Source of the DNA: Planctomycetota bacterium
GTDB lineage: Bacteria > Planctomycetota > Planctomycetia > Planctomycetales > Planctomycetaceae
Length of the DNA stretch: 10,257 nucleotides
Direction: 5' to 3'
NCBI GenBank assembly: GCA_029977045.1
Contig: JAPOLP010000135.1
Coordinates: 1 to 10,257, forward strand
In this document: positions 1 through 6,129 of the stretch, in pieces
How the letters are laid out: every line of letters begins with the position of its first letter
Numbering within the stretch: the first letter of the stretch is position 1
Notes under the pieces: generated by a model
The model's database searches: none
Told to the model about the DNA's origin: nothing
The model's input: only the letters and a program-made list of their open reading frames with translations
Position numbers and translations under genes: made by a program

Positions 1-442
1 AGCGATCGTCGAAACCTGCGTAATCGTATGACGCCGCTCGAATGACGAAGCGATCGAACGCGACCGTGACTCCACCTGACGCGTCGTTGTCTAAGCTGAG
101 ACCCACCAGATGAATCGTCGCGTTCTGACCTGACGACAGCGAGTCAGAGCTAGCCTGGTCTGCGTTCGTCTCGTCCGAGAAAACAGTCAGAGCGGAGAAC
201 AGTTCGACTGAATCGTTTGATTGAACGGAGATCGTCAGGGGGCCGGCGGTGTCGTCCGAATTCAGGGACGCAAGAACTTCCGCAGCAGCCACGTCAGCGA
301 AGACGGTCACACGCACTGACTCTCCAGTGCCGACCGCGGTCGCGGAGAGCATTGTTCGAGACTCAAGAAACTCGGCGGACAGTGATCGCCACCGTCTGTT
401 TCGACGTCCTCGAGTTCCGCGAAATCGATTTTGAACTCGCAT
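1..442 (-). CDS. N-terminal part of probable large surface/secreted protein with planctomycete LExRxxLSA motif (partial)
   Basis: An open frame on the minus strand starts with ATG at 442 and runs off the left edge; 147 codons are visible without a stop. The first 20 residues are very basic (8 Arg among residues 6-19). They are followed by LSAEFLESRTMLSA at residues 21-34, which matches the 'LEPR-xLL(S)A' N-terminal motif known from giant secreted proteins of Planctomycetes and relatives. After it the protein becomes Ala/Val/Asp/Ser/Thr-rich and beta-prone (for example VRVTVFADV at 43-51), as in cadherin/VCBS-like adhesin repeats, but no named domain is visible in this piece. The export role of the motif is inferred from its place near the N-terminus. 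An in-frame ATG at 490 would add 16 residues; I prefer 442 because the basic stretch then begins the protein. No strong Shine-Dalgarno site is seen. The downstream domains and full length lie outside the window. Confidence 0.8.
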   Translation of the reverse strand, partial: MRVQNRFRGTRGRRNRRWRSLSAEFLESRTMLSATAVGTGESVRVTVFADVAAAEVLASLNSDDTAGPLTISVQSNDSVELFSALTVFSDETNADQASSDSLSSGQNATIHLVGLSLDNDASGGVTVAFDRFVIRAASYDYAGFDDR

Positions 443-498
443 GATGTGACCCGCTGGTGTGTGGACAGCTCCCACCTCTGAACAGAGCATTCTCCCGT

Positions 499-543
499 AA
501 TCGCCGGCCAGTGGAAGCTTCCGGAGAAAACACTCCGGCGATT
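499..543 (-). promoter_or_regulatory. Overlapping, mutually exclusive hairpins in leader of the LExRxxLSA gene
   Basis: AATCGCCGG at 499-507 is perfectly complementary to CCGGCGATT at 535-543. The stem continues with AGTG/CACT (510-513 with 531-534) after a two-base bulge. Inside it, CCGGAG at 521-526 can instead pair with CTCCGG at 533-538 around a 6-nt loop, and GGAAGCTTCC at 513-522 is a 10-bp palindrome. The first two pairings share bases, so both cannot form together. The element lies 57 nt upstream of the surface-protein start. No T run follows on the minus strand, so a simple intrinsic terminator is unlikely. A leader element or protein-binding site is possible, but function is inference. 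Confidence 0.4.
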
Positions 544-571
544 GATTGCTGCGAAGCCCGCTTTCCGTACG

Positions 572-644
572 AAAAAACGTAGCCCGACCGAAGTTTCTGG
601 AAGCCTGTCACTGCTAGACTGGCGGCGTGAGACACGGGCTTACG
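572..644 (-). terminator. Terminator-like bulged stem with T6 tract downstream of the metallophosphoesterase gene
   Basis: Read on the minus strand, the arm at 644-635 (CGTAAGCCCG) pairs with the arm at 586-578 (CGGGCTACG) as nine base pairs with one bulged A. It is followed at once by six T at 577-572. The loop is long (48 nt), but it can fold on itself through a TGTC(T)CAC/GTGACA stem. It begins about 55 nt after the metallophosphoesterase stop and would separate that gene from the surface-protein gene. The long loop makes it an atypical intrinsic terminator. Confidence 0.4.
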
Positions 645-697
645 AGGTCCAGAGAAATATCCGTGGTCACTCGAATGCAGTCATTGAGAGCAGACTG

Positions 698-1417
698 CTA
701 CTCGTCCGAACCGCTGATTTCGGGCAGCAGGCGACCGCCGGTACGAAGAAAATGTTCGGCGAGTTCGAGCGCGTCACCGTTGACGCCGCAGGCCCGCATC
801 TGATCGATCGTCTCAGAAACGTCGTACTCGGCGCGCCGCATCTGAATTTCGCCATTCTCAATGACGCAGTAGGCGGCGCGAGGGTCGCCGTCCCGGGGCT
901 GCCCGACGGAACCTGGATTGATGACTTTCTTGTCGCCCAGGTCGAGGCAGAACTGCGCATGCGAATGTCCGACGCAGACGAAGTCGGCATCGATCCCCTC
1001 GAGACGTTGCCGCCAGCCGTCCTCGTCCTGCTTCAGGTACTCGTCGAACGGGTCGCGCGGCGTCGCATGGACCATGTAGAACGTCTGACCGTCGAGTTCG
1101 AGCCGCCGCGTCACGGGAATCCGGCCCAGGAAACGCAGATAGTCGTTGCTGAGCAACTCCCAGTGAACGGGTCGCGCCTTTGCTGCCAGACGTGACAAAC
1201 CGGTCCGCTTCCGAACAGGGACTCGCTGGGCAACCGCGTGGTCATGATTCCCTCGCACACTGGCCGTCGCGTTCTTTCGAATCCAGTCGATGCACGGAAT
1301 CGGATCCGTGGCGTAATCGACCAGATCACCCGCGAACAGGCAGGCGTCAAACGACTCGTCAATCGCCTTCAGTGCAGGCCAGTTCGAGTGGATATCTGAG
1401 AGAACGAGAATCTTCAT
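698..1417 (-). CDS. Metallophosphoesterase, YfcE/MJ0936-type calcineurin-like phosphodiesterase
   Basis: The protein has 239 residues, the usual size for small single-domain calcineurin-like phosphodiesterases. The dinuclear metal site can be read in order: D8-x-H10 in LVLSDIHSN, D31 in FAGDLVD, N57-H58 in VRGNHDH, H117 in MVHATP, and H151-x-H153 in CVGHSHAQF, followed by the family's INPGSVGQPRDGDPRAAY at 166-183. Members hydrolyse phosphodiester or phosphomonoester bonds with Mn2+ or similar metals; the true substrate cannot be told from sequence. It is probably cytoplasmic, with no signal peptide or membrane segment. I chose ATG at 1417 because MKILVLSDIH is the standard N-terminus; an in-frame ATG at 1483 would add 22 residues of low-complexity, non-family sequence. 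No clear Shine-Dalgarno site is visible. It is divergent from the small protein/kinase pair. Confidence 0.93.
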   Translation of the reverse strand: MKILVLSDIHSNWPALKAIDESFDACLFAGDLVDYATDPIPCIDWIRKNATASVRGNHDHAVAQRVPVRKRTGLSRLAAKARPVHWELLSNDYLRFLGRIPVTRRLELDGQTFYMVHATPRDPFDEYLKQDEDGWRQRLEGIDADFVCVGHSHAQFCLDLGDKKVINPGSVGQPRDGDPRAAYCVIENGEIQMRRAEYDVSETIDQMRACGVNGDALELAEHFLRTGGRLLPEISGSDE

Positions 1418-1736
1418 GGCTGCACAGATTGAACAGCTCGACTGCGTCGTCGGCAAGTGCAGCAGCGGACGCCTCTGCGACATCCACGATCACTGCGACA
1501 TTTTATTCGGGTCTGACCGCAAACATGGCCCGTCAACAGTGCTCCGACGGCCACTGCTCTGGCTGTGTTAGGCCTGGCGAGTTCCGCTCCAATTAGCCGA
1601 AGCGTTCTTGACGTCTTCGACTGACGACGGATTAAATATCAGGTAATTCCCCTCTCGCGTGCGGCGCTGTCCCGATCCTGTCTTTCGCCGCGATAATTCC
1701 CTCCTGACTGCAGTGCTGGCTGCGTGTGAGGTTCAG
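1418..1736. other. Divergent intergenic region without a convincing gene
   Basis: This 319-nt gap separates the leftward metallophosphoesterase from the rightward small protein and kinase. I see no open frame here with protein-like character. It holds a promoter candidate for the rightward genes, listed separately. For the leftward gene there is a good -10-like TAAAAT (minus strand, 1505-1500) about 83 nt before the start, but no -35 hexamer at proper spacing, so I do not call it as a promoter. Confidence 0.6.
1608..1637 (+). promoter_or_regulatory. Candidate sigma70-type promoter for the small protein/kinase unit
   Basis: TTGACG (1608-1613, five of six matches to the -35 consensus) is followed after 18 nt by TTAAAT (1632-1637, four of six matches to the -10), in one of the few AT-rich patches of the gap. 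It would start transcription about 95 nt before the ATG at 1737. The match is moderate and planctomycete promoters are poorly defined, so this is a candidate only. Confidence 0.35.
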
Positions 1737-2036
1737 ATGAGTGATTCTCTCAAAGACGTTCCGTTGCGCGACGTCTGCAAAGAGGCCGAGAGATTGACGC
1801 GGGAAGTCATCGACCACTTCGACAGAAACCTGATCCCGAGAACCAGTGAACTGCACGAACTGGTCAGGCCGGATTCTCCTTTCGATGAAGGCGGAGCCGG
1901 CGTAAAAGACATCACGGTCCGAAACCAGGTGATGACTCTGCTGGAGAGTCAGCAGTTCGCCGAAGACTTCTTTGTGAGCACCCGCAAGTACCTGGAGTCT
2001 GTTGACAGCCACCTGACAGAGATCACCGGCAACTGA
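1737..2036 (+). CDS. Small acidic protein of unknown function, upstream partner of Ser/Thr kinase
   Basis: A 99-residue protein that I cannot assign to a family. It has no signal peptide and no membrane segment, so it is probably cytoplasmic. Charged residues are frequent and acidic ones dominate. Residues 10-33 (with EAERLTREVIDHFDRNL) and 58-95 (with VMTLLESQQFAEDFF and STRKYLESVDSHL) look helical, separated by a Pro/Gly-rich link (RPDSPFDEGGAG, 44-55). The start at 1737 is preceded by GAGG at 1728-1731 with 5-nt spacing; a longer in-frame start at 1659 adds 26 residues without a ribosome site or protein-like character. The stop is 51 nt before the kinase gene on the same strand, so the two are probably cotranscribed. 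It may be an accessory or substrate of the kinase; this rests on position only. Confidence 0.7.
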   Translation: MSDSLKDVPLRDVCKEAERLTREVIDHFDRNLIPRTSELHELVRPDSPFDEGGAGVKDITVRNQVMTLLESQQFAEDFFVSTRKYLESVDSHLTEITGN

Positions 2037-2087
2037 CAATTCCGGCCCTGCAAACATAATCCCGTTCGACAGAACAGCGACGACACA

Positions 2088-5000
2088 ATGGTCCCCGGTG
2101 AACGCAGCACACACTCGCACGAACCCGGCTCGCTCCCGGAAGCGAAGCCAGAGCTGCCTGCATATTCGCTGCCTGAACAGCCCCCCGGCGACCTGCCACA
2201 GCCAGCAGCCTCCCGGCCTCCACACGCTACCGGAGGCAGCAGTGTTCATCCCGGCGTGAGTCCTGCCGCCCCGCGGCTGGCCAGTTCGGAAACTGTGATT
2301 AACTCGGGCTCACCGCAAACCGCGATACCCGCCGGACCCGAAGTTGCGGGAGAAGCCGCAAGCATCATGAACCGTCTGTTCCCACCTCCCAGCGAGGCGG
2401 GATCGACGTTCTCCAGTCTCAGCCCGGCGGGAGTGGAACTTGACCACTTTCGCATTGAGGAACGCATCGGCCTCGGCGGCATGGGAGCCGTGTTCCGAGC
2501 GGTCGACACGCGACTGCAGCGACACGTTGCCCTGAAACTGCTGGCGCCTTCTCAGTCTTACGACGACTCATCCGTCAAACGCTTTCAGAATGAAGCGCGA
2601 GCAGCAGCCCGACTTGATCACGAAAACATCGCCCGCGTTTACTACATCGGCGCCGAACGTGGGCTCAACTTCATCGCATTCGAGTACGTCACAGGGGCCA
2701 ACATCCGAGACCTGATCCGGTCTGAAGGCCGGCTCTCTCCTGGCGATGCAGTGAACTACACGCTGCAGATTGCCTACGCACTCAAGCACACCGCGGCGAT
2801 GGGCGTTGTGCACCGAGACATCAAGCCGTCGAACGTGATCATCACGCCAACCGGCCGAGCCAAGCTCGTGGACCTCGGACTGGCCCGCAAGGACAGCACG
2901 GAATCACAAGGCGACCTGACGCTGCCGGGCACGACGCTCGGAACGTTCGACTATATCTCTCCCGAGCAGGCTAAGGATCCGCGATCAGTCGACGTGCGCA
3001 GCGACATCTACTCGCTGGGCTGCACGATGTATCACATGCTGACCGGACAACCGCCGTATCCCGAAGGCACGGTCCTGCAGAAGCTGCTCGATCACCAGGG
3101 CAAGGAAGCACCGGACCCAGCGGCAATCAATCCCCGCGTCCCGGAAGCGCTATCCGCTGTCGTCCGCAGAATGATGAACAGCGACCGAAACCGTCGCTAC
3201 CAGACGCCGGAACTGCTGATTCGCGACCTGAGCTACGTTGCCGCAACACTTGGACTGCGAGGCGCCAACCCGGAGGGTCTGGTCTGGGTCGCATCGAAGG
3301 CGGTCGAACCAAGTGGTATCTCACGACATGCCGGATGGCTCGCGACCGTCGCCATTCTGTTTGGCGTTGTCGGATTGCTCTCTGCCTTCCCACAACTCGG
3401 TAGCGACGCTGTTTCCCCCGGCGGGGGAATGCGGTCGGCATCTGATAATGGCGCCAGCAGTTCTCCGGAATCCGGTTCTGCAGGCATCATCGCAGATACG
3501 TCAGATGGCACGGCCCCCACTGATTCCGGCTCAGCTGCAACGTCCGGCTCGACAGACCTTCCTCAAACGCCTTCACCACCCGACAACCGCGTTGCGGTAT
3601 CGGTGACTTCCCCCGACGGTAGTCGTTCATCATCGACTCCCAGTCACCCGGAAACCGGAACAGCCCCCGCCGCATCAGTTAACAGCACTCAGTCGACAAC
3701 TCAATCCGGAAGCCGCTCCGGCGATAGTGATCCGACATCTCCCAAACCGCCGCGAACAGCCATCGCCCAGGGACCGTCAAAGACCTCGCCAGAAAACACA
3801 CCCGGCTCGCAGTCCACCGGAGGAACAGGCAAGTCAACGGTTTCGGACACGACAGCAGTCACACCTCTGGATGCTGAATACCCGGTGACCCTCATCTCCA
3901 GTGACAGTCGGCAGAAAGACTCCTATCGCACGCTGGAATCTGCCTGTGCGGCGGCAGCAGACGGGAGCACGATCGAACTGCAGTTCAACGGCACACGGAC
4001 GGAACGCTCATTCCGCATCTCCAGAAAGAGCATCACGATCCGAGCTGCACGCGGGTTTCACCCCGTTGTCGAGTTCGAACCCACCGACCTCGATTCCACC
4101 GACGCTGCCGTTCGCATGATTTCTGTCGGCGGCGGACCGTTGCACATCATCAATGTCGAATTCCGCATGGTCATTCCTGTCGACGCGGCTGCAGATCGCT
4201 ACTCGCTGTTCGGCATCGGTCGAAACGAAACCGTGCAACTGGAACAGGTCACGGCAACTTTTGAAAATCCGGCACGCCGGCCAGCCGCACTCTTTGAGTC
4301 ATCCGCTGATCCGTCTCAGATGCCTCCCGACGCGACAGCCATGCCAGTAACAACAACGTCGCGATCGTCGGCTCTGGTCGACATGCGAAACTGCTTTGTT
4401 CGCGGGGAAGCGATCCTCGCGAAACTGGCGGCCACCGGAAACCTCGAATTCAACGTCGAGAATTCCATCGTGGCAGTCGATGGACTGTTTCACGTCAGCC
4501 CGCCCGCTTCACCGGTCTCTGAAAGACCATCCATCAATATCTCGCTCGATCATGTCTCAGCTTTGCTGCATGGGTCGCTGCTGCGTCTGTCTGGCCCAGT
4601 CTCCGTCGACGGCCCGACGGTCGAACTTCAACCTCGAAACTGCATCATCACAGCAACTCCGGATACGCCGCTGATTTCAGCGGATGCAGACATCCCGGCG
4701 GACGAGGTTCGGCGGATGCTCGTCTGGCGAGGCCAGCGCAATTTCTATGATCGCCTGGAAACCTACCTGTCGATCGCCGACGCCGAAGAGATCTACAGCT
4801 TTGAAGAGTGGCGGCAATACTGGGGCCCAACTCTCGAGGTCGGCCCCTGGAGCGGGACGCTGAACTGGTCGCCAACCGCCCGACCGCCTGGCCTGTTGAG
4901 CAGCCAGTTTGCCGACGTGACGCTCAATGCCTTTCAACTTTCCATCCCAGGCACTGGCGACAATCCGGCTATCGACGGAGCAACGGACGGAAACGACGCC

Positions 5001-5132
5001 GGCGTCGATCTCTCGATGCTGATCGCTCCCTGGAAAGCACAAGCCGCCAAACTGGAAAACAACGATCGTTCTGATGCGGACACAGAGTCCGCCGACGATA
5101 TCCCGGACAGCAGCGAAAGCTCGACGGATTAA
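2088..5132 (+). CDS. Transmembrane Pkn-type Ser/Thr protein kinase with beta-helix-like extracytoplasmic domain
   Basis: A 1014-residue protein. Residues 1-117 are a Pro/Ser-rich cytoplasmic lead. Residues about 121-385 form a complete Hanks-type kinase: Gly loop GLGGMGAVF (128-136), ATP-binding K150 in VALK, C-helix E169, catalytic H242-R243-D244 with K246 and N249, metal-binding D262 in DLG (for DFG), and S291-P292-E293 for APE. All catalytic residues are present, so it should be active. A single membrane segment follows at about 414-436 (GWLATVAILFGVVGLLSAF), then a Ser/Thr/Pro/Gly-rich linker (440-595). The C-terminal domain (598-950) opens with YRTLESACAAAADGSTIEL, as in right-handed beta-helix (pectate-lyase-like) domains that bind or process glycans. 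The tail (985-1014) is acidic. It has no PASTA repeats. The outer domain is likely the sensor; the ligand is unknown. An alternative start is M94 at 2367, just before the kinase domain. Confidence 0.95.
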   Translation: MVPGERSTHSHEPGSLPEAKPELPAYSLPEQPPGDLPQPAASRPPHATGGSSVHPGVSPAAPRLASSETVINSGSPQTAIPAGPEVAGEAASIMNRLFPPPSEAGSTFSSLSPAGVELDHFRIEERIGLGGMGAVFRAVDTRLQRHVALKLLAPSQSYDDSSVKRFQNEARAAARLDHENIARVYYIGAERGLNFIAFEYVTGANIRDLIRSEGRLSPGDAVNYTLQIAYALKHTAAMGVVHRDIKPSNVIITPTGRAKLVDLGLARKDSTESQGDLTLPGTTLGTFDYISPEQAKDPRSVDVRSDIYSLGCTMYHMLTGQPPYPEGTVLQKLLDHQGKEAPDPAAINPRVPEALSAVVRRMMNSDRNRRYQTPELLIRDLSYVAATLGLRGANPEGLVWVASKAVEPSGISRHAGWLATVAILFGVVGLLSAFPQLGSDAVSPGGGMRSASDNGASSSPESGSAGIIADTSDGTAPTDSGSAATSGSTDLPQTPSPPDNRVAVSVTSPDGSRSSSTPSHPETGTAPAASVNSTQSTTQSGSRSGDSDPTSPKPPRTAIAQGPSKTSPENTPGSQSTGGTGKSTVSDTTAVTPLDAEYPVTLISSDSRQKDSYRTLESACAAAADGSTIELQFNGTRTERSFRISRKSITIRAARGFHPVVEFEPTDLDSTDAAVRMISVGGGPLHIINVEFRMVIPVDAAADRYSLFGIGRNETVQLEQVTATFENPARRPAALFESSADPSQMPPDATAMPVTTTSRSSALVDMRNCFVRGEAILAKLAATGNLEFNVENSIVAVDGLFHVSPPASPVSERPSINISLDHVSALLHGSLLRLSGPVSVDGPTVELQPRNCIITATPDTPLISADADIPADEVRRMLVWRGQRNFYDRLETYLSIADAEEIYSFEEWRQYWGPTLEVGPWSGTLNWSPTARPPGLLSSQFADVTLNAFQLSIPGTGDNPAIDGATDGNDAGVDLSMLIAPWKAQAAKLENNDRSDADTESADDIPDSSESSTD

Positions 5133-5148
5133 GAATCAACAGTCCGGG
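5102..5148. repeat. GC-rich dyad spanning both convergent stop codons
   Basis: CCCGGAC at 5102-5108 and GTCCGGG at 5142-5148 are perfect 7-bp inverted arms with a 33-nt loop. The loop contains the kinase stop (5130-5132), the radical SAM stop (5136-5138) and an AGC-GAAA-GCT mini-hairpin. The genes have only 3 nt between them, so any shared terminator must overlap their coding ends. No T run follows on either strand, so it is at best a weak terminator or a chance dyad. Confidence 0.3.
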
Positions 5149-6086
5149 CAATCGATCGACAGTTCCATGGACTGATTCAGGTTCATCCGGTTGAGACGGG
5201 CGACTCGTGAATCAACGCAGCTGCGGCACGTGGCAAACTGCTGGGCGTCCCACAGGTCGACGAACACGCGACCTCGATTCATCGCGATGCCTCGTTCGAG
5301 GACAGCCTCAAGCGAAGACAGCTTTGGCGGAGCGAACTGTCCAGCAGCGGCCAGTTGTTCCATGATTCCGTTGCCCGCTCGCACTGGAATGACGGCGCAG
5401 CACGAGACGCGTCGATCGAACGCGAACTCGACCGACCGCAACGCCCACTCAACGCCTTCTTCTTCGCTGAGAAACGGCGGTCGCAACAGCACGAAACTGC
5501 GAACACGGATCCCGGCCCCGACGAGAAACTCGACCGCTCTCGAATAGTCATCAAGCGTCATCTGCTTGTTGAGTCGCGGCAGAACTTCCGGATGGATCAT
5601 TTCGAGGCCGATGGCGATTTCCAGTTCGACGCCGTGCTCGGCCAGCCGATCGCGAAAGTCGAGACACGCGTCGCCGCACAGCTTCGGATGGTTCTCGACG
5701 ATGACCGCTTGAAAGCCGCGTGCCCGTTCGACAATTGCCGGCCAGTCCTCGCGCGGGATCGCCTTCGCATCAAAAAAGTTGCCGCTGTTGTACAGTTTCA
5801 AATGCCGGGCGGACGGCAGTCGCTGCAGAGCGAAGTCGATCTGTTGCGGAATTGCTCCGATTGGAACAGTCTGTTCGGTCGTGTTTCGCCACAGGTCGCA
5901 CATCAGGCATTTGAACGGACACTCGCGATTTGTCAGAAAGACTGTCGCGACATCTTCGACCCGTCCGTCATGAGTCCGCTCGGGCTCGACCAGAAAACTG
6001 TAAGGCGTATTGACATCCACCGGATTGCGATCCGGTCGCGCGGTCACGATGTTACGCTCCGTCAATTCGATCGGGGTGTCGGCCAT
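5136..6086 (-). CDS. Radical SAM protein (TIGR01210/RaSEA-like, bacterial branch)
   Basis: A 316-residue radical SAM enzyme. C56, C60 and C63 (CPFKCLMC) form the CxxxCxxC site that binds the [4Fe-4S] cluster and splits S-adenosylmethionine to a 5'-deoxyadenosyl radical. The TIM-barrel core follows, with KLYNSGNFFD (97-106), IGLEMIHPEVLPRLNKQM (159-176) and SFVLLRPPFLSEEEGVEW (197-214). These motifs resemble my memory of bacterial relatives of the archaeosine-synthesis radical SAM family, but the bacterial substrate is unknown to me. The C-terminus has two more Cys pairs, C287-x-x-C290 and C313-x-x-C316 (the last residue), which may hold a second metal site. No signal peptide is seen. It converges on the kinase and diverges from the secreted protein gene with almost no intergenic DNA, so its promoter must lie inside that neighbour's 5' coding end. 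No Shine-Dalgarno site is clear. Confidence 0.9.
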   Translation of the reverse strand: MADTPIELTERNIVTARPDRNPVDVNTPYSFLVEPERTHDGRVEDVATVFLTNRECPFKCLMCDLWRNTTEQTVPIGAIPQQIDFALQRLPSARHLKLYNSGNFFDAKAIPREDWPAIVERARGFQAVIVENHPKLCGDACLDFRDRLAEHGVELEIAIGLEMIHPEVLPRLNKQMTLDDYSRAVEFLVGAGIRVRSFVLLRPPFLSEEEGVEWALRSVEFAFDRRVSCCAVIPVRAGNGIMEQLAAAGQFAPPKLSSLEAVLERGIAMNRGRVFVDLWDAQQFATCRSCVDSRVARLNRMNLNQSMELSIDCPDC

Positions 6087-6088
6087 CT

Positions 6089-6129
6089 GAGTGACGATGC
6101 TGTTTCAGGACCAGTTGAGAGTGACGATG
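6089..6129 (+). repeat. Exact 11-nt direct repeat around alternative start codons
   Basis: GAGTGACGATG occurs at 6089-6099 and again at 6119-6129, 30 nt apart and in the same reading frame. Each copy ends in an in-frame ATG (6097 and 6127) with an in-frame GTG six bases before it. The second ATG directly begins a good signal peptide, so it is the better start. The first copy may be a duplicated start region or chance. Confidence 0.45.

Noticed and set aside
443..490. Upstream in-frame ATG at 490 for the surface protein
   Set aside because: It would add 16 residues before the basic N-terminus, and the GGGAG before it is only 1 nt from the ATG.
363..635. 90-codon minus-strand open frame overlapping the surface-protein start
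   Set aside because: It is in another frame from the LExRxxLSA protein and runs through the hairpins and terminator-like stem; no supporting start signal.
542..1195. 217-codon plus-strand open frame opposite the metallophosphoesterase
   Set aside because: Antisense to a gene with all metal-binding motifs, and it also crosses the terminator-like region; no protein-like features.
1500..1505. TAAAAT -10-like hexamer for the metallophosphoesterase (minus strand)
   Set aside because: The only good -35-like TTGACG upstream is 25 nt away, too far for a sigma70 promoter.
1537..1556. CAGTG/CACTG inverted arms in the intergenic gap
   Set aside because: Only five pairs with a 10-nt loop and no T run or neighbouring context; expected by chance.
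1632..2249. 205-codon minus-strand open frame across the small protein and kinase start
   Set aside because: The plus-strand 99-aa frame has a ribosome site, good composition and operon spacing, while this frame overlaps two plus-strand genes and has no recognisable motif. It is the rejected call I am least sure of.
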